Below are positions 1 through 8,313 of a stretch of DNA of 19,950 nucleotides, one piece after another. The stretch comes from CAYMAZ01 sp964428185 (GTDB lineage Bacteria > Bacteroidota > Bacteroidia > Bacteroidales > DTU049): NCBI GenBank assembly GCA_964428185.1, contig CAYRXH010000043.1, forward strand, positions 1-19,950. Reading direction: 5' to 3'. Numbering within the stretch: the stretch's first letter is position 1; each line of letters begins with the position of its first letter. Position numbers and translations under genes: made by a program. The notes under the pieces are model-generated. The model was not told where the DNA came from and did not search any database. It worked only from the letters and a program-made list of their open reading frames with translations.

Positions 1-202
1 TTCCATGCTGCAAAGATACAAAATATTATCTATATATTACCGCTGTGTTAATAAAATGAGGACAGGTTCTTCCATCATTATTCCCAAAGCACAGATAGAC
101 AATCTTATTGTACTCAAAAAAGAACTTCACGCTGTGGCGGAAAGACAAAACATCAGCCTTTCTGAACAGTTGCAATGGAAATGGAAATAGAGACAAGGGT
201 TT
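1..202. other. Intergenic/edge region downstream of fhs
   Basis: No convincing gene is seen. A short plus-strand reading frame (5-190, or from an ATG at 56) has no recognisable family and no promoter or ribosome site. At 11-18 the sequence CAAAGATA is, on the minus strand, TATCTTTG, a perfect match to the Bacteroidota -7 element TAnnTTTG. It would drive a gene leftward out of the window; I see no good -33 partner. No stem-loop with a T-tract is obvious after the fhs stop. Confidence 0.4.
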
Positions 203-1873
203 TCAGAAAAGGCCTGAGATATTTCCTTCATTGTCAATATCAATGAATTCGGCAGAAGGAGTTGCAGGAAGTCCCGGCATACGCATAATACTCCCGGCTA
301 TTGGCACAGCAAATCCGGCGCCTGATGAAATTTCAACATCACGGATTTTGACAGTAAAACCAGTGGGTCTTCCTCTCAGGGAGGGATCATCTGAAATGGA
401 GTTTTGTGTTTTTGCCATACAAACGGCCATATCACTCATCCCCAGTGAAGCAATTGTGTCTAAGGTTTTTTGAGCCTGCATCGAATATTCCACATTTGTT
501 GCTCCGTACATCTTGGTAGCAATGGTTTCAATTTTTGTTTTCATGTCCCACTTAAGATCATATAATGGATTAAAGCAGGAAGGACATGATTTTGCTGCAG
601 TAAGAACCAACTGTGCCAGTTCAACAGCACCATCACCTCCTTTTTCCCAGCCTTCATTGACTGCCATCTGAACGCCCTGATTTTCACAAAGTTGCTTCAT
701 CAGAGAGATCTCTGCTTTAGTATCACTGGAGAATTTATTTAAAGCGACAACCGGAGTAAATCCATAGTATTTCATGTTTTCAATGTGTTTCTCCAAATTT
801 GCAAACCCTTTTTTTACAGCATCTGTATTCTCTTTGCCCAGTTCGGCTTTTTCAATACCTCCATGATATTTGATTGCCCTGATTGTGGCAACAATAACCA
901 CTGCATTTGGTCTGAGTCCGCTTTGCTGACATTTGATATTAAAGAACTTTTCAGCCCCAAGATCAGAGGCAAAACCGGCTTCAGTGACAACAATCTCTGA
1001 AAGAGACATTCCCATTTTGGTGGCAACTATTGTGTTGGTTCCCTGTGCAATATTGGCAAAGGGGCCACCATGAATAATGGCAGGGGTTCCTTCAAGTGTT
1101 TGAACCAGATTTGGCATCATGGCATCTTTCAGCAAGGCAGCCATAGCCCCCTCAGCTTTAAGGTCACGGGCAAAAACAGGTTTTTTATCCCAGGTGTATC
1201 CAATAAAAATGTTTCCGAGCCGCTTTTTAAGATCTGCAATATTCTGCGCCATACACAAGATAGCCATAACTTCAGAGGCTGCTGCGATATTAAAACCTGT
1301 TTCACGTGGAATCCCGTCGGCATTTCCTCCCAGCCCGATGACAATGTTTCTTAATGAACGATCATTCATGTCAATCACCCGCTTCCATGAAATGGTTCTG
1401 GGATCAAGGCCCAGATTGCCCTTCTTGCTTTGAAGATTGTTGTCAATCAGTGCAGATAACAAATTGTTGGCCTTTTCTACTGCAGCCAGATCTCCTGTAA
1501 AATGAAGATTAATGTCTTCCATGGGAATAACCTGGGAATAACCACCACCAGCAGCACCACCCTTAACACCAAAAACAGGACCCAGTGAGGGTTCTCGAAG
1601 AACTACAGTTGCTTTTTTTCCGATTTTGTTCAGCCCCTGTGCCAGGGCAATTGATGTGGTTGTTTTTCCCTCTCCTGAAGGTGTTGGTGTCATTGCTGTA
1701 ACTAAGACAAGCTTGCTTCTTTTTATCTTTTTTTCATCGATAAACCGCAGTGGTATTTTTGCTTTGTATTTTCCGTACAACTCAAGATCATTCGGGTCAA
1801 GACCCAGATACTCTGCAATTTTTGTTATATGTAAAATGGATGATGCTCTTGCAATTTCAATATCACTTTTCAT
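203..1873 (-). CDS. fhs: Formate--tetrahydrofolate ligase
   Basis: Cytosolic enzyme that joins formate to tetrahydrofolate with ATP, giving 10-formyl-THF for purine synthesis and one-carbon metabolism. The protein is full length for the family (556 aa from the chosen start). The ATP-binding loop PTPSGEGKT is at residues 63-71, followed by EPSLGPVFGVKGGAAGGGYS and PMEDINLHFTGD, both strongly conserved in FTHFS enzymes. The frame stays open upstream to 1972, but the extra 33 residues are translated from an intergenic inverted repeat. MKSDIEIARAS at 1873 matches the usual start of the family. There is no clear Shine-Dalgarno sequence, as is common in this phylum. It diverges from queG over 97 bp. 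No folD or other folate gene is adjacent, so it is probably monocistronic. The identification is secure. Confidence 0.97.
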   Translation of the reverse strand: MKSDIEIARASSILHITKIAEYLGLDPNDLELYGKYKAKIPLRFIDEKKIKRSKLVLVTAMTPTPSGEGKTTTSIALAQGLNKIGKKATVVLREPSLGPVFGVKGGAAGGGYSQVIPMEDINLHFTGDLAAVEKANNLLSALIDNNLQSKKGNLGLDPRTISWKRVIDMNDRSLRNIVIGLGGNADGIPRETGFNIAAASEVMAILCMAQNIADLKKRLGNIFIGYTWDKKPVFARDLKAEGAMAALLKDAMMPNLVQTLEGTPAIIHGGPFANIAQGTNTIVATKMGMSLSEIVVTEAGFASDLGAEKFFNIKCQQSGLRPNAVVIVATIRAIKYHGGIEKAELGKENTDAVKKGFANLEKHIENMKYYGFTPVVALNKFSSDTKAEISLMKQLCENQGVQMAVNEGWEKGGDGAVELAQLVLTAAKSCPSCFNPLYDLKWDMKTKIETIATKMYGATNVEYSMQAQKTLDTIASLGMSDMAVCMAKTQNSISDDPSLRGRPTGFTVKIRDVEISSGAGFAVPIAGSIMRMPGLPATPSAEFIDIDNEGNISGLF

Positions 1874-1970
1874 GGCTGTTATTTTTATGTGGTTCAAATT
1901 AAACAACGGTGTAAAATTACAAAATTTTTCTGACATGGAAAAATTTTGTAGGTTTGAACCATATTTGGAC
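1874..1970. promoter_or_regulatory. Divergent fhs/queG control region with nested inverted repeats
   Basis: This 97-bp region separates two divergent genes. An outer 9-bp inverted repeat (TGGTTCAAA at 1890-1898, TTTGAACCA at 1953-1961) encloses a perfect 13-bp inverted repeat (arms 1918-1930 and 1938-1950, 7-nt spacer, core AAAATTTTTC). The right outer arm overlaps TAGGTTTG (1949-1956), a TAnnTTTG -7 match for queG, which would leave a leader of only about 8 nt. The left outer arm overlaps TTAATTTG on the minus strand (1895-1902), a one-mismatch -7 element for fhs. Neither has a perfect -33 box at the usual spacing. The symmetry suggests an operator for a dimeric regulator, but no regulator is encoded nearby. 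Confidence 0.6.
1949..1956 (+). promoter_or_regulatory. Putative queG promoter -7 element
   Basis: TAGGTTTG fits the Bacteroidota sigma-ABfr -7 consensus TAnnTTTG and lies 14 bp before the queG ATG. The -33 region is only a T-run at about 1925-1929, so this is a partial match. The element overlaps the right arms of both inverted repeats, so a protein bound there could block transcription. Confidence 0.5.
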
Positions 1971-2906
1971 ATGAAAACAGAAGATATTGAAAGCAGAATA
2001 AAAAAGAAAGCCCTGGATTTGGGTTTTTCGGCTTGTGGTATATGCAGGGCAGATATGATGGGAGATGCTGAAGCTGCCTGGTTCAGATCATGGATTGAGA
2101 AGGGGTATCACGGAGAAATGCACTATATGAATGATAGTCTTGAAAAGAGAATCGATCCGGGCTTATTTGACTCTCTGAATCCCTGTTCTTTGATTGTTGT
2201 AGCAATGAGTTATTATTCTTCAGAAAACGAAAAATTGCTTCATGATTCAAAATATAAGGTGTCGCGATATGCTCTGGGGCGAAATTATCATAAGGTCATG
2301 GAAAAAAAACTCCGTGAATTCAGCAGCATTTTTGAAGAGATCACCGGACGCAGCTTAAAAACTTCTGTTGATTCAGCTCCTGTGGCAGAAAAGTACAGAG
2401 CCCGTCAGGCTGGTATGGGCTGGACAGGAAAAAACACTTGCCTGATTGTGCCGGGCATTGGTTCATGGGTGGTTTTGGGAGTTGGCATTACTGAAGCCAA
2501 GCTATTGCCTGACAAACCCTTTACGGAAGATCTTTGCGGACAGTGTTCGTTATGTATTGATGCCTGCCCAACAGGAGCACTAACAGGGCCGGGCATGCTG
2601 GATGCACGTCAATGTATTTCATATCTTACTGTTGAAATGAAAGGTCCTTTCAGCGCAGAAGTTCCAAACTGGAACAGGTGGATCTGGGGCTGCGACATCT
2701 GTCAGGAAGTGTGTCCGCACAACACGGATGTGAAGGAATTTCGTCATGAGGAATTTAATATTCTGCCGGTTATCAGAAATCTGATGAACGGACAGTTCAA
2801 CATAGAAACGTTTGAAAAGGATTTTGAGGGAACATCATTGAGAAGAGGCGGAAAAGAAAAATTGCCAAGAAATATGGCTTACGTAAACAAGAATTTGAAT
2901 GTCTAA
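1971..2906 (+). CDS. queG: Epoxyqueuosine reductase QueG
   Basis: Cobalamin- and iron-sulfur-dependent enzyme that reduces epoxyqueuosine to queuosine in tRNA anticodons, the last step of queuosine synthesis. From the ATG at 1971 the protein is 311 aa. The DUF1730-type N-terminal half carries VDSAPVAEK with Asp134, which matches the family's proposed proton-donor Asp, then RQAGMGWTGKNT. The ferredoxin-like part has CGQCSLCIDACP (Cys189, 192, 195, 199), Cys215, and CDICQEVCPHN (Cys241, 244, 248), enough for two 4Fe-4S clusters. It is shorter than the E. coli protein (about 379 aa) because the C-terminal HEAT-like part is missing, a form I believe is usual in Bacteroidota. The frame extends upstream to 1626, but that part is antisense to fhs. 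It converges on the next gene with 5 bp between the stops. Confidence 0.95.
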   Translation: MKTEDIESRIKKKALDLGFSACGICRADMMGDAEAAWFRSWIEKGYHGEMHYMNDSLEKRIDPGLFDSLNPCSLIVVAMSYYSSENEKLLHDSKYKVSRYALGRNYHKVMEKKLREFSSIFEEITGRSLKTSVDSAPVAEKYRARQAGMGWTGKNTCLIVPGIGSWVVLGVGITEAKLLPDKPFTEDLCGQCSLCIDACPTGALTGPGMLDARQCISYLTVEMKGPFSAEVPNWNRWIWGCDICQEVCPHNTDVKEFRHEEFNILPVIRNLMNGQFNIETFEKDFEGTSLRRGGKEKLPRNMAYVNKNLNV

Positions 2907-2911
2907 GCCAA

Positions 2912-3307
2912 TCATGCAAGTGGTTTGTTTTTCTTTTTCAGAACAAGATCTCTAATATTGAGAAAAACAGACATTCCCAGTGAGATAAAAAACAATGTTG
3001 CCGTGAGGATATCTGCAAACTGTGCGCTTACTCTGATATGAAGAAGACGCCTGAAAAGATACTGAACATAAGAGTTTTCCACTGGATATGCAGAGAGTTT
3101 TCTCAGAACACCCCAATGCCAGTCAGTGAGAATACAATAGCCCATTCCGAAGAACAGTCCAAGAATAAACCATGAAAATGCAGTGAGCAACAAGGTAAAA
3201 AGGTTCCATTTTCTCATTTTTCTTGAAAGCCACCCGAACACATTAAACATCATCAGCAGTGTGTGAAACACAACAAAAAACCAGTCAAGAAGATGGAGTT
3301 TCCACAT
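2912..3307 (-). CDS. Small inner-membrane protein, DUF2784-like
   Basis: A 131-aa hydrophobic protein with about three membrane segments (roughly residues 5-25, 35-57 and 96-118) and a basic tail (KKKNKPL). The motif GYCILTDWHW resembles the conserved Cys-Pro-Leu-Thr-x-Trp-type signature of DUF2784 proteins, with Ile in place of Pro. The opening DWFFVVFHTLLMMFNVFGW fits Bacteroidota members that I recall. The function of this family is unknown. The gene stands alone between queG (convergent) and the DUF5686 gene. No TAnnTTTG element was found in the 56 bp upstream of its start. The family call rests on memory of the motif, so confidence is moderate. Confidence 0.75.
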   Translation of the reverse strand: MWKLHLLDWFFVVFHTLLMMFNVFGWLSRKMRKWNLFTLLLTAFSWFILGLFFGMGYCILTDWHWGVLRKLSAYPVENSYVQYLFRRLLHIRVSAQFADILTATLFFISLGMSVFLNIRDLVLKKKNKPLA

Positions 3308-3363
3308 AATTTTCTAAAAAAAAGTATGTCTTCCGAATGAGTATTCAAATATCCGAAAAAAAA

Positions 3364-5931
3364 TTAATAATCCCATTTTCTTGTAAAGGGATTATAAAAA
3401 TTGACCCCAACTTTCCAGGTCAGTCTTGCAGTGTTGAGGTTGTCATCAGCAGTCACTGCAAACACTCCGATTCTGAATAATTGTTTTCTGATTCTGAATG
3501 TTCGTTCAAATCCTGCAAAAATTTCAGCATGTCTGAAGTTGTTTTCTTCCATCATCAGAAAGCCTGCACCTCCGGCCATACTTATTTTCAGGCGGTTGAG
3601 CAAAGGGATTTTATTGGTGATTGCACCTTCAAAATGGTGCATGTAGTTTCCTCTGATATACGCAGATGAGCTGCTGAGTGTGGCATCGAGCAGCTGAAAG
3701 GACTGAAGTGGGTCAGAAAAGAAAAACAGATCGGATCCCCTGAAGTAACGGTGTTCGATAAGCCTCAGATTTCTGGTGTTTACAAAAGAGCCTGCCAGCA
3801 TCGACCAGCTGGATGTTCCCCAGCGGGCTATTTTCATCTGGTCTGTGATGCCGACTTCAAGAAAATCATAATTTACTTCGCTCTGAAAAATTCCGGGAAT
3901 TCCTTTTCTGTAAACAAGAGAAAACTCAGGCCATGTTGATTCAAGGATGATTTTCTGACGGCCTTTCATGATATATTTTTGAAAAGGCAGATATTTCAAC
4001 TCAAACCGGAGATCAAATTTTTTATACGGCTCAAAATCAGAGGGAGTATTGAGGTCCCCGAACAATTCATTTGACCAGTTTTCCAGTTTCATATCTCTGA
4101 TAGGTATCTGGTCGGAAAAAGTGAGCGTGATTTCTCCGAACAAACCGTTAAAAATTTCCATTCTCTGTGCAATGCTTAGAGTTTTGGTTCTTACATAATT
4201 ACTTCTGCTGAAAATGGATCTTATTGACGCATAATCATTAATCATGTCATAATAATCACCAAACCGGACAAACGTACGTACAAATTTTTGCGGAACATAG
4301 GTCAGTCCGAACCCTGCTTTGCCCCGGATGTCTTTGTTGGCAAAACCATAATCAATTGTTGATTCGGTTTCCATATACGCATCATTTGTGAACCTCTTGT
4401 TGTAGTATCCTCCAAGCTGATGACGATACCCGCCTATACCCACCGGATTGATTTGTGCCACAAGGGGAATAAAATAAAGATCATATCCTTTGATTCTGTT
4501 TCTGTATCCCACGCCACGGATGAGAAAACTCCAGATATTGATATCGTTGAATGTTGAATCCAGAGAATCAACGTATGCCTTGCTGTTATAGCGTGCCTGA
4601 AGGCTGTCAATTCTGTCTGAAAAGGCCTGTTCTTCCATGGTCAGGGGAAATGGGCGAACTGAATCCCACCAGAGGGTGTCTTTTTCAAAAGCATCGGTTT
4701 CATATCGGATCACTTCATTTCCGAATGTTTTTGGAGGAAGAGGGCGATTGCACTGATAGTCTTTGTAGAATGCAGTGATGTTGCCAAAAACAAATGACTT
4801 TCCGTCCTTAATTGTGTAAATAAATTCGGTTTTGGAAGGGACAATCACAGAATCATTGAGACTGATGTAATTTTGCTTGATTCTGAATTGCTTACAGAAT
4901 AGCAAAGCAGTGGGGTTAATTTCAAGATCAACACCTCTCAATGCCCAGGTGCTGTCTTCAATCATCACATGACCGTTAAACAATGCATCACCCTTAAAAA
5001 TGGGAGTCACAAGAATTTTATAAATTTTTCTGTTGTTTTCATAGAATATGCCGTCAAAATCAAACATATATGACATTGAGGCCGTTGGAGCCAGGGGCGA
5101 AAGCAGGGGCTGTTCACACAGTCCGGTGGCATAAATCAGGGGATTGAGAAAATCAAAACGGGCGCTTACGGCATCATATACAAGAATATATGAATCACGC
5201 CACTCTTTTCCCAGATAGTCAACCTGCAAGGACTTGCTGTGGCCGCCTATGGATACACTGATGGTTGAATATGGAGCTTTGGCTTTGTACTCATTTTCTG
5301 CAATAATGATTTCTTTTGTCTGCCTCAAGTCGGAGAGGATGACAGAGTATGTTTCCCTGAGCGAAGTGTTGCGAATAACAGGTAGTATTTCTGCAGAGAG
5401 ACTATCCGTTTGTACTGTGTCAGTTGCCAGAGCACTGCTGTCATTTTTCAGATCTGTACTGTCATTCTCATTTGGCCAGAATTCGCGTTGAAGGGATATT
5501 TTTCTGTAAGAAATACAGGAGTAATTTTCCAGAGATTCGAGAAAAAACTTTCTTGCTTCACGGGCATTTTTCATCACAGTTTTGGCAATATCTCTTCTGT
5601 CAGCATAGATGACTGCTTCATTCAGCAAAAAACTTTCTTCCTTCAGGCTGATATTGAGCTCAACAGGTTTTGTATTGCTGATCTGTATTTCCTTTTCAAT
5701 GGTTTCGTATCCCAGAATTCGAAATACAAAAGTGTACACTCCGGGCTTGACTTCGACCCTGTACTGGCCGTCCACCCCGGAAGTGGATCCGGTTGTGGAG
5801 TTTTTAATATATACATTTACTGCGGGCAGCGGGTTTCCGTATTCATCAGTGACAACGCCCTTTAGCTGCTGGGCAGATGAGACTGCAGCAAAGAGAAACA
5901 GGACGAAAACCGGCAGAACAAATCGTATCAT
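3364..5931 (-). CDS. DUF5686 outer-membrane protein with CarboxypepD_reg-like domain
   Basis: An 855-aa exported protein. Residues 1-20 form a signal peptide (hydrophobic core, SSA before QQ). Residues 22-105 are a carboxypeptidase-regulatory-like beta-sandwich (LKGVVTDEYGNPLPAVNVYI, then GYETIEKEI), common at the N terminus of Bacteroidota outer-membrane proteins. The remainder matches the DUF5686 layout: a periplasmic part, then many alternating beta-strands typical of an outer-membrane barrel. It ends in an aromatic residue (RKWDY), as barrel proteins often do. There is no TonB box or plug domain, so it is not a classic TonB receptor, and no type IX secretion C-terminal domain. The molecular function of DUF5686 proteins is not established. 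It lies 74 bp downstream of the glycan cluster in the same direction, but I see no feature tying it to that cluster. Confidence 0.88.
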   Translation of the reverse strand: MIRFVLPVFVLFLFAAVSSAQQLKGVVTDEYGNPLPAVNVYIKNSTTGSTSGVDGQYRVEVKPGVYTFVFRILGYETIEKEIQISNTKPVELNISLKEESFLLNEAVIYADRRDIAKTVMKNAREARKFFLESLENYSCISYRKISLQREFWPNENDSTDLKNDSSALATDTVQTDSLSAEILPVIRNTSLRETYSVILSDLRQTKEIIIAENEYKAKAPYSTISVSIGGHSKSLQVDYLGKEWRDSYILVYDAVSARFDFLNPLIYATGLCEQPLLSPLAPTASMSYMFDFDGIFYENNRKIYKILVTPIFKGDALFNGHVMIEDSTWALRGVDLEINPTALLFCKQFRIKQNYISLNDSVIVPSKTEFIYTIKDGKSFVFGNITAFYKDYQCNRPLPPKTFGNEVIRYETDAFEKDTLWWDSVRPFPLTMEEQAFSDRIDSLQARYNSKAYVDSLDSTFNDINIWSFLIRGVGYRNRIKGYDLYFIPLVAQINPVGIGGYRHQLGGYYNKRFTNDAYMETESTIDYGFANKDIRGKAGFGLTYVPQKFVRTFVRFGDYYDMINDYASIRSIFSRSNYVRTKTLSIAQRMEIFNGLFGEITLTFSDQIPIRDMKLENWSNELFGDLNTPSDFEPYKKFDLRFELKYLPFQKYIMKGRQKIILESTWPEFSLVYRKGIPGIFQSEVNYDFLEVGITDQMKIARWGTSSWSMLAGSFVNTRNLRLIEHRYFRGSDLFFFSDPLQSFQLLDATLSSSSAYIRGNYMHHFEGAITNKIPLLNRLKISMAGGAGFLMMEENNFRHAEIFAGFERTFRIRKQLFRIGVFAVTADDNLNTARLTWKVGVNFYNPFTRKWDY

Positions 5932-6005
5932 TGACTCTGTATATAAAAAGGTTTTGACGGATTATAGAAGGTAAGGTTACAAAAGAAACAATAAGTCCGC
6001 AAACT
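5932..6005. other. Intergenic spacer between GNAT gene and DUF5686 gene
   Basis: A 74-bp AT-rich spacer. On the minus strand TTCTTTTG and GAAGTTTG are each one base away from TAnnTTTG, so a weak promoter for the DUF5686 gene is possible but not convincing. No terminator hairpin with a T-tract is visible. Confidence 0.3.
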
Positions 6006-6686
6006 TCATATATCAAGTTGAATGTCAAAATACCATCGTGAAGCTTTCTGATGACAAATGAAGGGAACATTGTTCATTGTCAGACGTTGTCCCAACAGCT
6101 CAAACAGACCGGTCTGCACATCATTTGTATCCATTTCCATGAGCCAATGCCCCTTAAAATCAGACAACACTTTGACAGCAGTCATGAGTTTTGAAGTGTT
6201 TTTGTTAAAGTCATCACGGAGCAAAGTCCAGAAAACAGATGGTCCTTCGCTGGTCAATTGTGTGTAACCAAGGGCTCTGTTGTGCGCCGCAACGACTTTA
6301 TTGTCTTCAAGTGTTCTGGAGTTGATTCTGAGAAAACCAAGGGCATTGAATGCAAAAAAAGTGAGAAGGAGCGCTCCCAGTGCGGGAGTTTCTGTGCAGA
6401 GATATTGTGGGTTGCCCACAAAAATGCCGGCCTCTGCTTCACTCATGTCCCAGTTGATATCTTTAAAATTCATCACTGCAAATGCCTCATTTCTGAAATG
6501 TGCCACATAATACAAATTTTTGGTATTGTTGACCGAAAGATACCATTTCTGCTGCTGCTCTGCTGTTATTTCTTCTCTGAAGATCATTTTGGACTTCACA
6601 TAGTCTGAGTTTCTCCATGCTCTGACCAGCTCCAAATTGTCGGCAGATATGCTGTGAAAAGAGAAATTTCCTACATTAAATATCAT
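6006..6686 (-). CDS. GNAT-family N-acyltransferase, PseH-like
   Basis: A 226-aa protein. Residues 1-165 fit the GNAT fold of the PseH type: an opening with AWRNSDYVKSKM (WRN at 24-26), EEITAEQQQKWY, the beta-strand AEAGIFVG (85-91), and EDNKVVAAHNRALGY (127-141), the usual Asn-rich helix before a GF/GY strand. PseH-like enzymes acylate the amino group of nucleotide-linked amino sugars. The CoA-pyrophosphate loop (Q/RxxGxG/A) is not canonical: the matching stretch reads YLCTETPALGA. About 60 residues after the GNAT domain (165-226) match nothing I know. The start overlaps the end of the GT2 gene by 11 bp, indicating translational coupling. As last gene of a KAS III/ACP/SDR cluster, it may move a cluster-made acyl group to a sugar; this is inferred. 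Confidence 0.75.
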   Translation of the reverse strand: MIFNVGNFSFHSISADNLELVRAWRNSDYVKSKMIFREEITAEQQQKWYLSVNNTKNLYYVAHFRNEAFAVMNFKDINWDMSEAEAGIFVGNPQYLCTETPALGALLLTFFAFNALGFLRINSRTLEDNKVVAAHNRALGYTQLTSEGPSVFWTLLRDDFNKNTSKLMTAVKVLSDFKGHWLMEMDTNDVQTGLFELLGQRLTMNNVPFICHQKASRWYFDIQLDI

Positions 6687-7551
6687 AGTTGCTTTTTTCC
6701 CTGATATACTTGTTAAATTTGACAGGTTTTCGAAAATAGGCTCTTGCTGAAAAAAGAAGAATACTCACAAACAAGCTGATAATCAGGATTGTTCCTGTAA
6801 CTATAGTGGATGCCTGGTGCAGAAAAAACAAAGAAACAATAACAGCGATAAAGATTAAAGCAAGAAGAACATAAGAAAATGTTGTGTATGTGATCAGTGA
6901 TTTGAGGACAAAAAGAAACAGTTTGATCAGAGTATATCTGCTATTGTTTCGGCATCCCGGAAAGTGGGGAACGTTTATTCCCTGATGAGGTATTTTTTTT
7001 TCAATACTGATATGTTCAATATTCACATATTGCCGTGCATTTTCAACCAGAACATTTGCTGTTGGCCGACTCATACATCTGAAAGAAGAGAACTTTTTCT
7101 TTTTCAGCCTCACAAAAACAGCAGTTTTGTGCAATAATTCAGCAGCAAAACGACGAAAGCGGGATACTCCCTTTTTTCGGACAGGGATGCCGTAAACAAT
7201 GCTATTTGGTTGATTTTCAAGCGTTTGTAAAAGATCCGTAATACTTTCAGGAGCATACTGCAGGTCATCGTCAATGGTTACAACAGGGTCACCCGAGGAA
7301 AGCATCATTCCTGTCAGTGTGGCAAAATGTTGCCCTTTGTTTTTGTTGAGAAGGCAGTAAAAAATCTGTTGAGGATGTTTCAGTGCAAGCTGCCTGATCA
7401 CTTCCGGCGTATTGTCATTACTGTGGTCGTCAACAAAGATAAGCTCCACCATCTGCCCTGATTGTCCGAACAGTTTGTTTAAGCGGTCAAACAGAATTTC
7501 TGCAGTTGCGGGATTGTTGAGAACAGGAATGACGATACTGATTGGTTTCAT
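6676..7551 (-). CDS. GT2 glycosyltransferase, GtrB/ArnC/DPM-like, membrane-anchored
   Basis: A 291-aa protein. The N-terminal GT-A domain (residues 1-205) has the GT2 start ISIVIPVLNNP, the nucleotide-binding FVDDHSNDNT (Asp41-Asp42), NKNKGQHFATLTGM and the DxD-like IDDDLQ (Asp94-96), close to the DADLQ motif of polyprenyl-phosphate sugar transferases. Two hydrophobic segments at about 214-240 and 245-268, with a basic tail, match the GtrB/ArnC layout. The likely role is transfer of a sugar from a nucleotide donor to undecaprenyl phosphate at the cytoplasmic face of the inner membrane. The sugar cannot be told from sequence. It lies 33 bp after the SDR gene and overlaps the GNAT gene, so it belongs to the same operon. 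No GtrA-type flippase gene is adjacent. Confidence 0.85.
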   Translation of the reverse strand: MKPISIVIPVLNNPATAEILFDRLNKLFGQSGQMVELIFVDDHSNDNTPEVIRQLALKHPQQIFYCLLNKNKGQHFATLTGMMLSSGDPVVTIDDDLQYAPESITDLLQTLENQPNSIVYGIPVRKKGVSRFRRFAAELLHKTAVFVRLKKKKFSSFRCMSRPTANVLVENARQYVNIEHISIEKKIPHQGINVPHFPGCRNNSRYTLIKLFLFVLKSLITYTTFSYVLLALIFIAVIVSLFFLHQASTIVTGTILIISLFVSILLFSARAYFRKPVKFNKYIREKSNYDI

Positions 7552-7584
7552 GAAACAGCAGGTGATCAGGGTAATTTAAAAAAC

Positions 7585-8313
7585 TCAACCTCCTCCGAGA
7601 GTCAAAATACTTCCGGATATCCAACGGGCATCTTCTGATAGAAGAAAGGAGATGGCAGAGGCCACATCATCAGGAGTTCCCACACCCATGGGTTGTTTGG
7701 CTTCAATACGGGATATAATCTCAGGAGAGGTTTCACTGCTGATTTGCTCAAACATTGGTCCGCTGATAAAAGCAGGAGACACACAATTAACGCGGATACC
7801 CTTTGAAAGCAGTTCCAGAGCAAGCACTTTGCTGTATGCCTCAATGGCACCTTTCACTGCAACGTACATTGCGCCGCCAACAAAAGGGAAACGGGTGGAA
7901 GAAGAGGATAAAAGAACGACTGAGCAATTGTCAGGAATAAGTTTCTTTTTCCGGATGAGCTTGGAAAACAGCAAAACAGCACCGTTAAATCCTGGGCCAA
8001 AATTATCAGAGATTTCTTTTAGTGTAATAAAACCTGCCGGACAGAGTGAAGCAATCCCGCTGCTGAAAACAACACCGTTGAGGGCAGGAACGAGCTCTGA
8101 CAGTTTGTTGATGTCGTCTTCATTGTTCAGGTCGCACGCAATCAGTGAATGTGAATTCCCTTCCAGCTGTTTCAGTGCCTCTGACAGTTTCTGCTTGTTT
8201 CGTGATGACAGGATCACGGTTGCTCCCAGGCTACTGAGTCTTTTGGCAGTGTGCAGTCCAATTCCCGAGGATGCTCCCATTACCAGGATTGTTTTATTTT
8301 CAAATGAATTCAT
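7585..8313 (-). CDS. Short-chain dehydrogenase/reductase, FabG-like
   Basis: A 242-aa classical SDR. The NAD(P) loop is GASSGIG (Gly13, 17, 19). The catalytic set is Ser137 in the serine run LLSSSSTR, then Tyr150 and Lys154 (YVAVK), with Asn110 as the likely fourth residue. IRVNCVSPAFISGPM (173-187) and the C-terminal SGSILTLGGG are typical of FabG-like reductases. The usual NNAG motif is replaced by FSSG (83-86), which differs from housekeeping FabG. It follows the KAS III gene with a 4-bp ATGA overlap, so it is probably coupled to it. It likely reduces a 3-ketoacyl-ACP to 3-hydroxyacyl-ACP. A role as a sugar-nucleotide dehydrogenase is possible but fits the neighbours less well. Confidence 0.87.
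   Translation of the reverse strand: MNSFENKTILVMGASSGIGLHTAKRLSSLGATVILSSRNKQKLSEALKQLEGNSHSLIACDLNNEDDINKLSELVPALNGVVFSSGIASLCPAGFITLKEISDNFGPGFNGAVLLFSKLIRKKKLIPDNCSVVLLSSSSTRFPFVGGAMYVAVKGAIEAYSKVLALELLSKGIRVNCVSPAFISGPMFEQISSETSPEIISRIEAKQPMGVGTPDDVASAISFLLSEDARWISGSILTLGGG

Noticed and set aside
5..190. Short plus-strand frame of 61 codons near the left edge
   Set aside because: No family, no promoter or ribosome site, length expected by chance. Kept only as a note on the edge region.
1626..1970. Longer N terminus for queG (ATG at 1626)
   Set aside because: It is antisense to the conserved 5' part of fhs and adds 115 residues absent from QueG.
1874..1972. Longer N terminus for fhs (ATG at 1972)
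   Set aside because: The extra 33 residues come from the intergenic inverted repeat and would run into the queG start; family length fits 1873.
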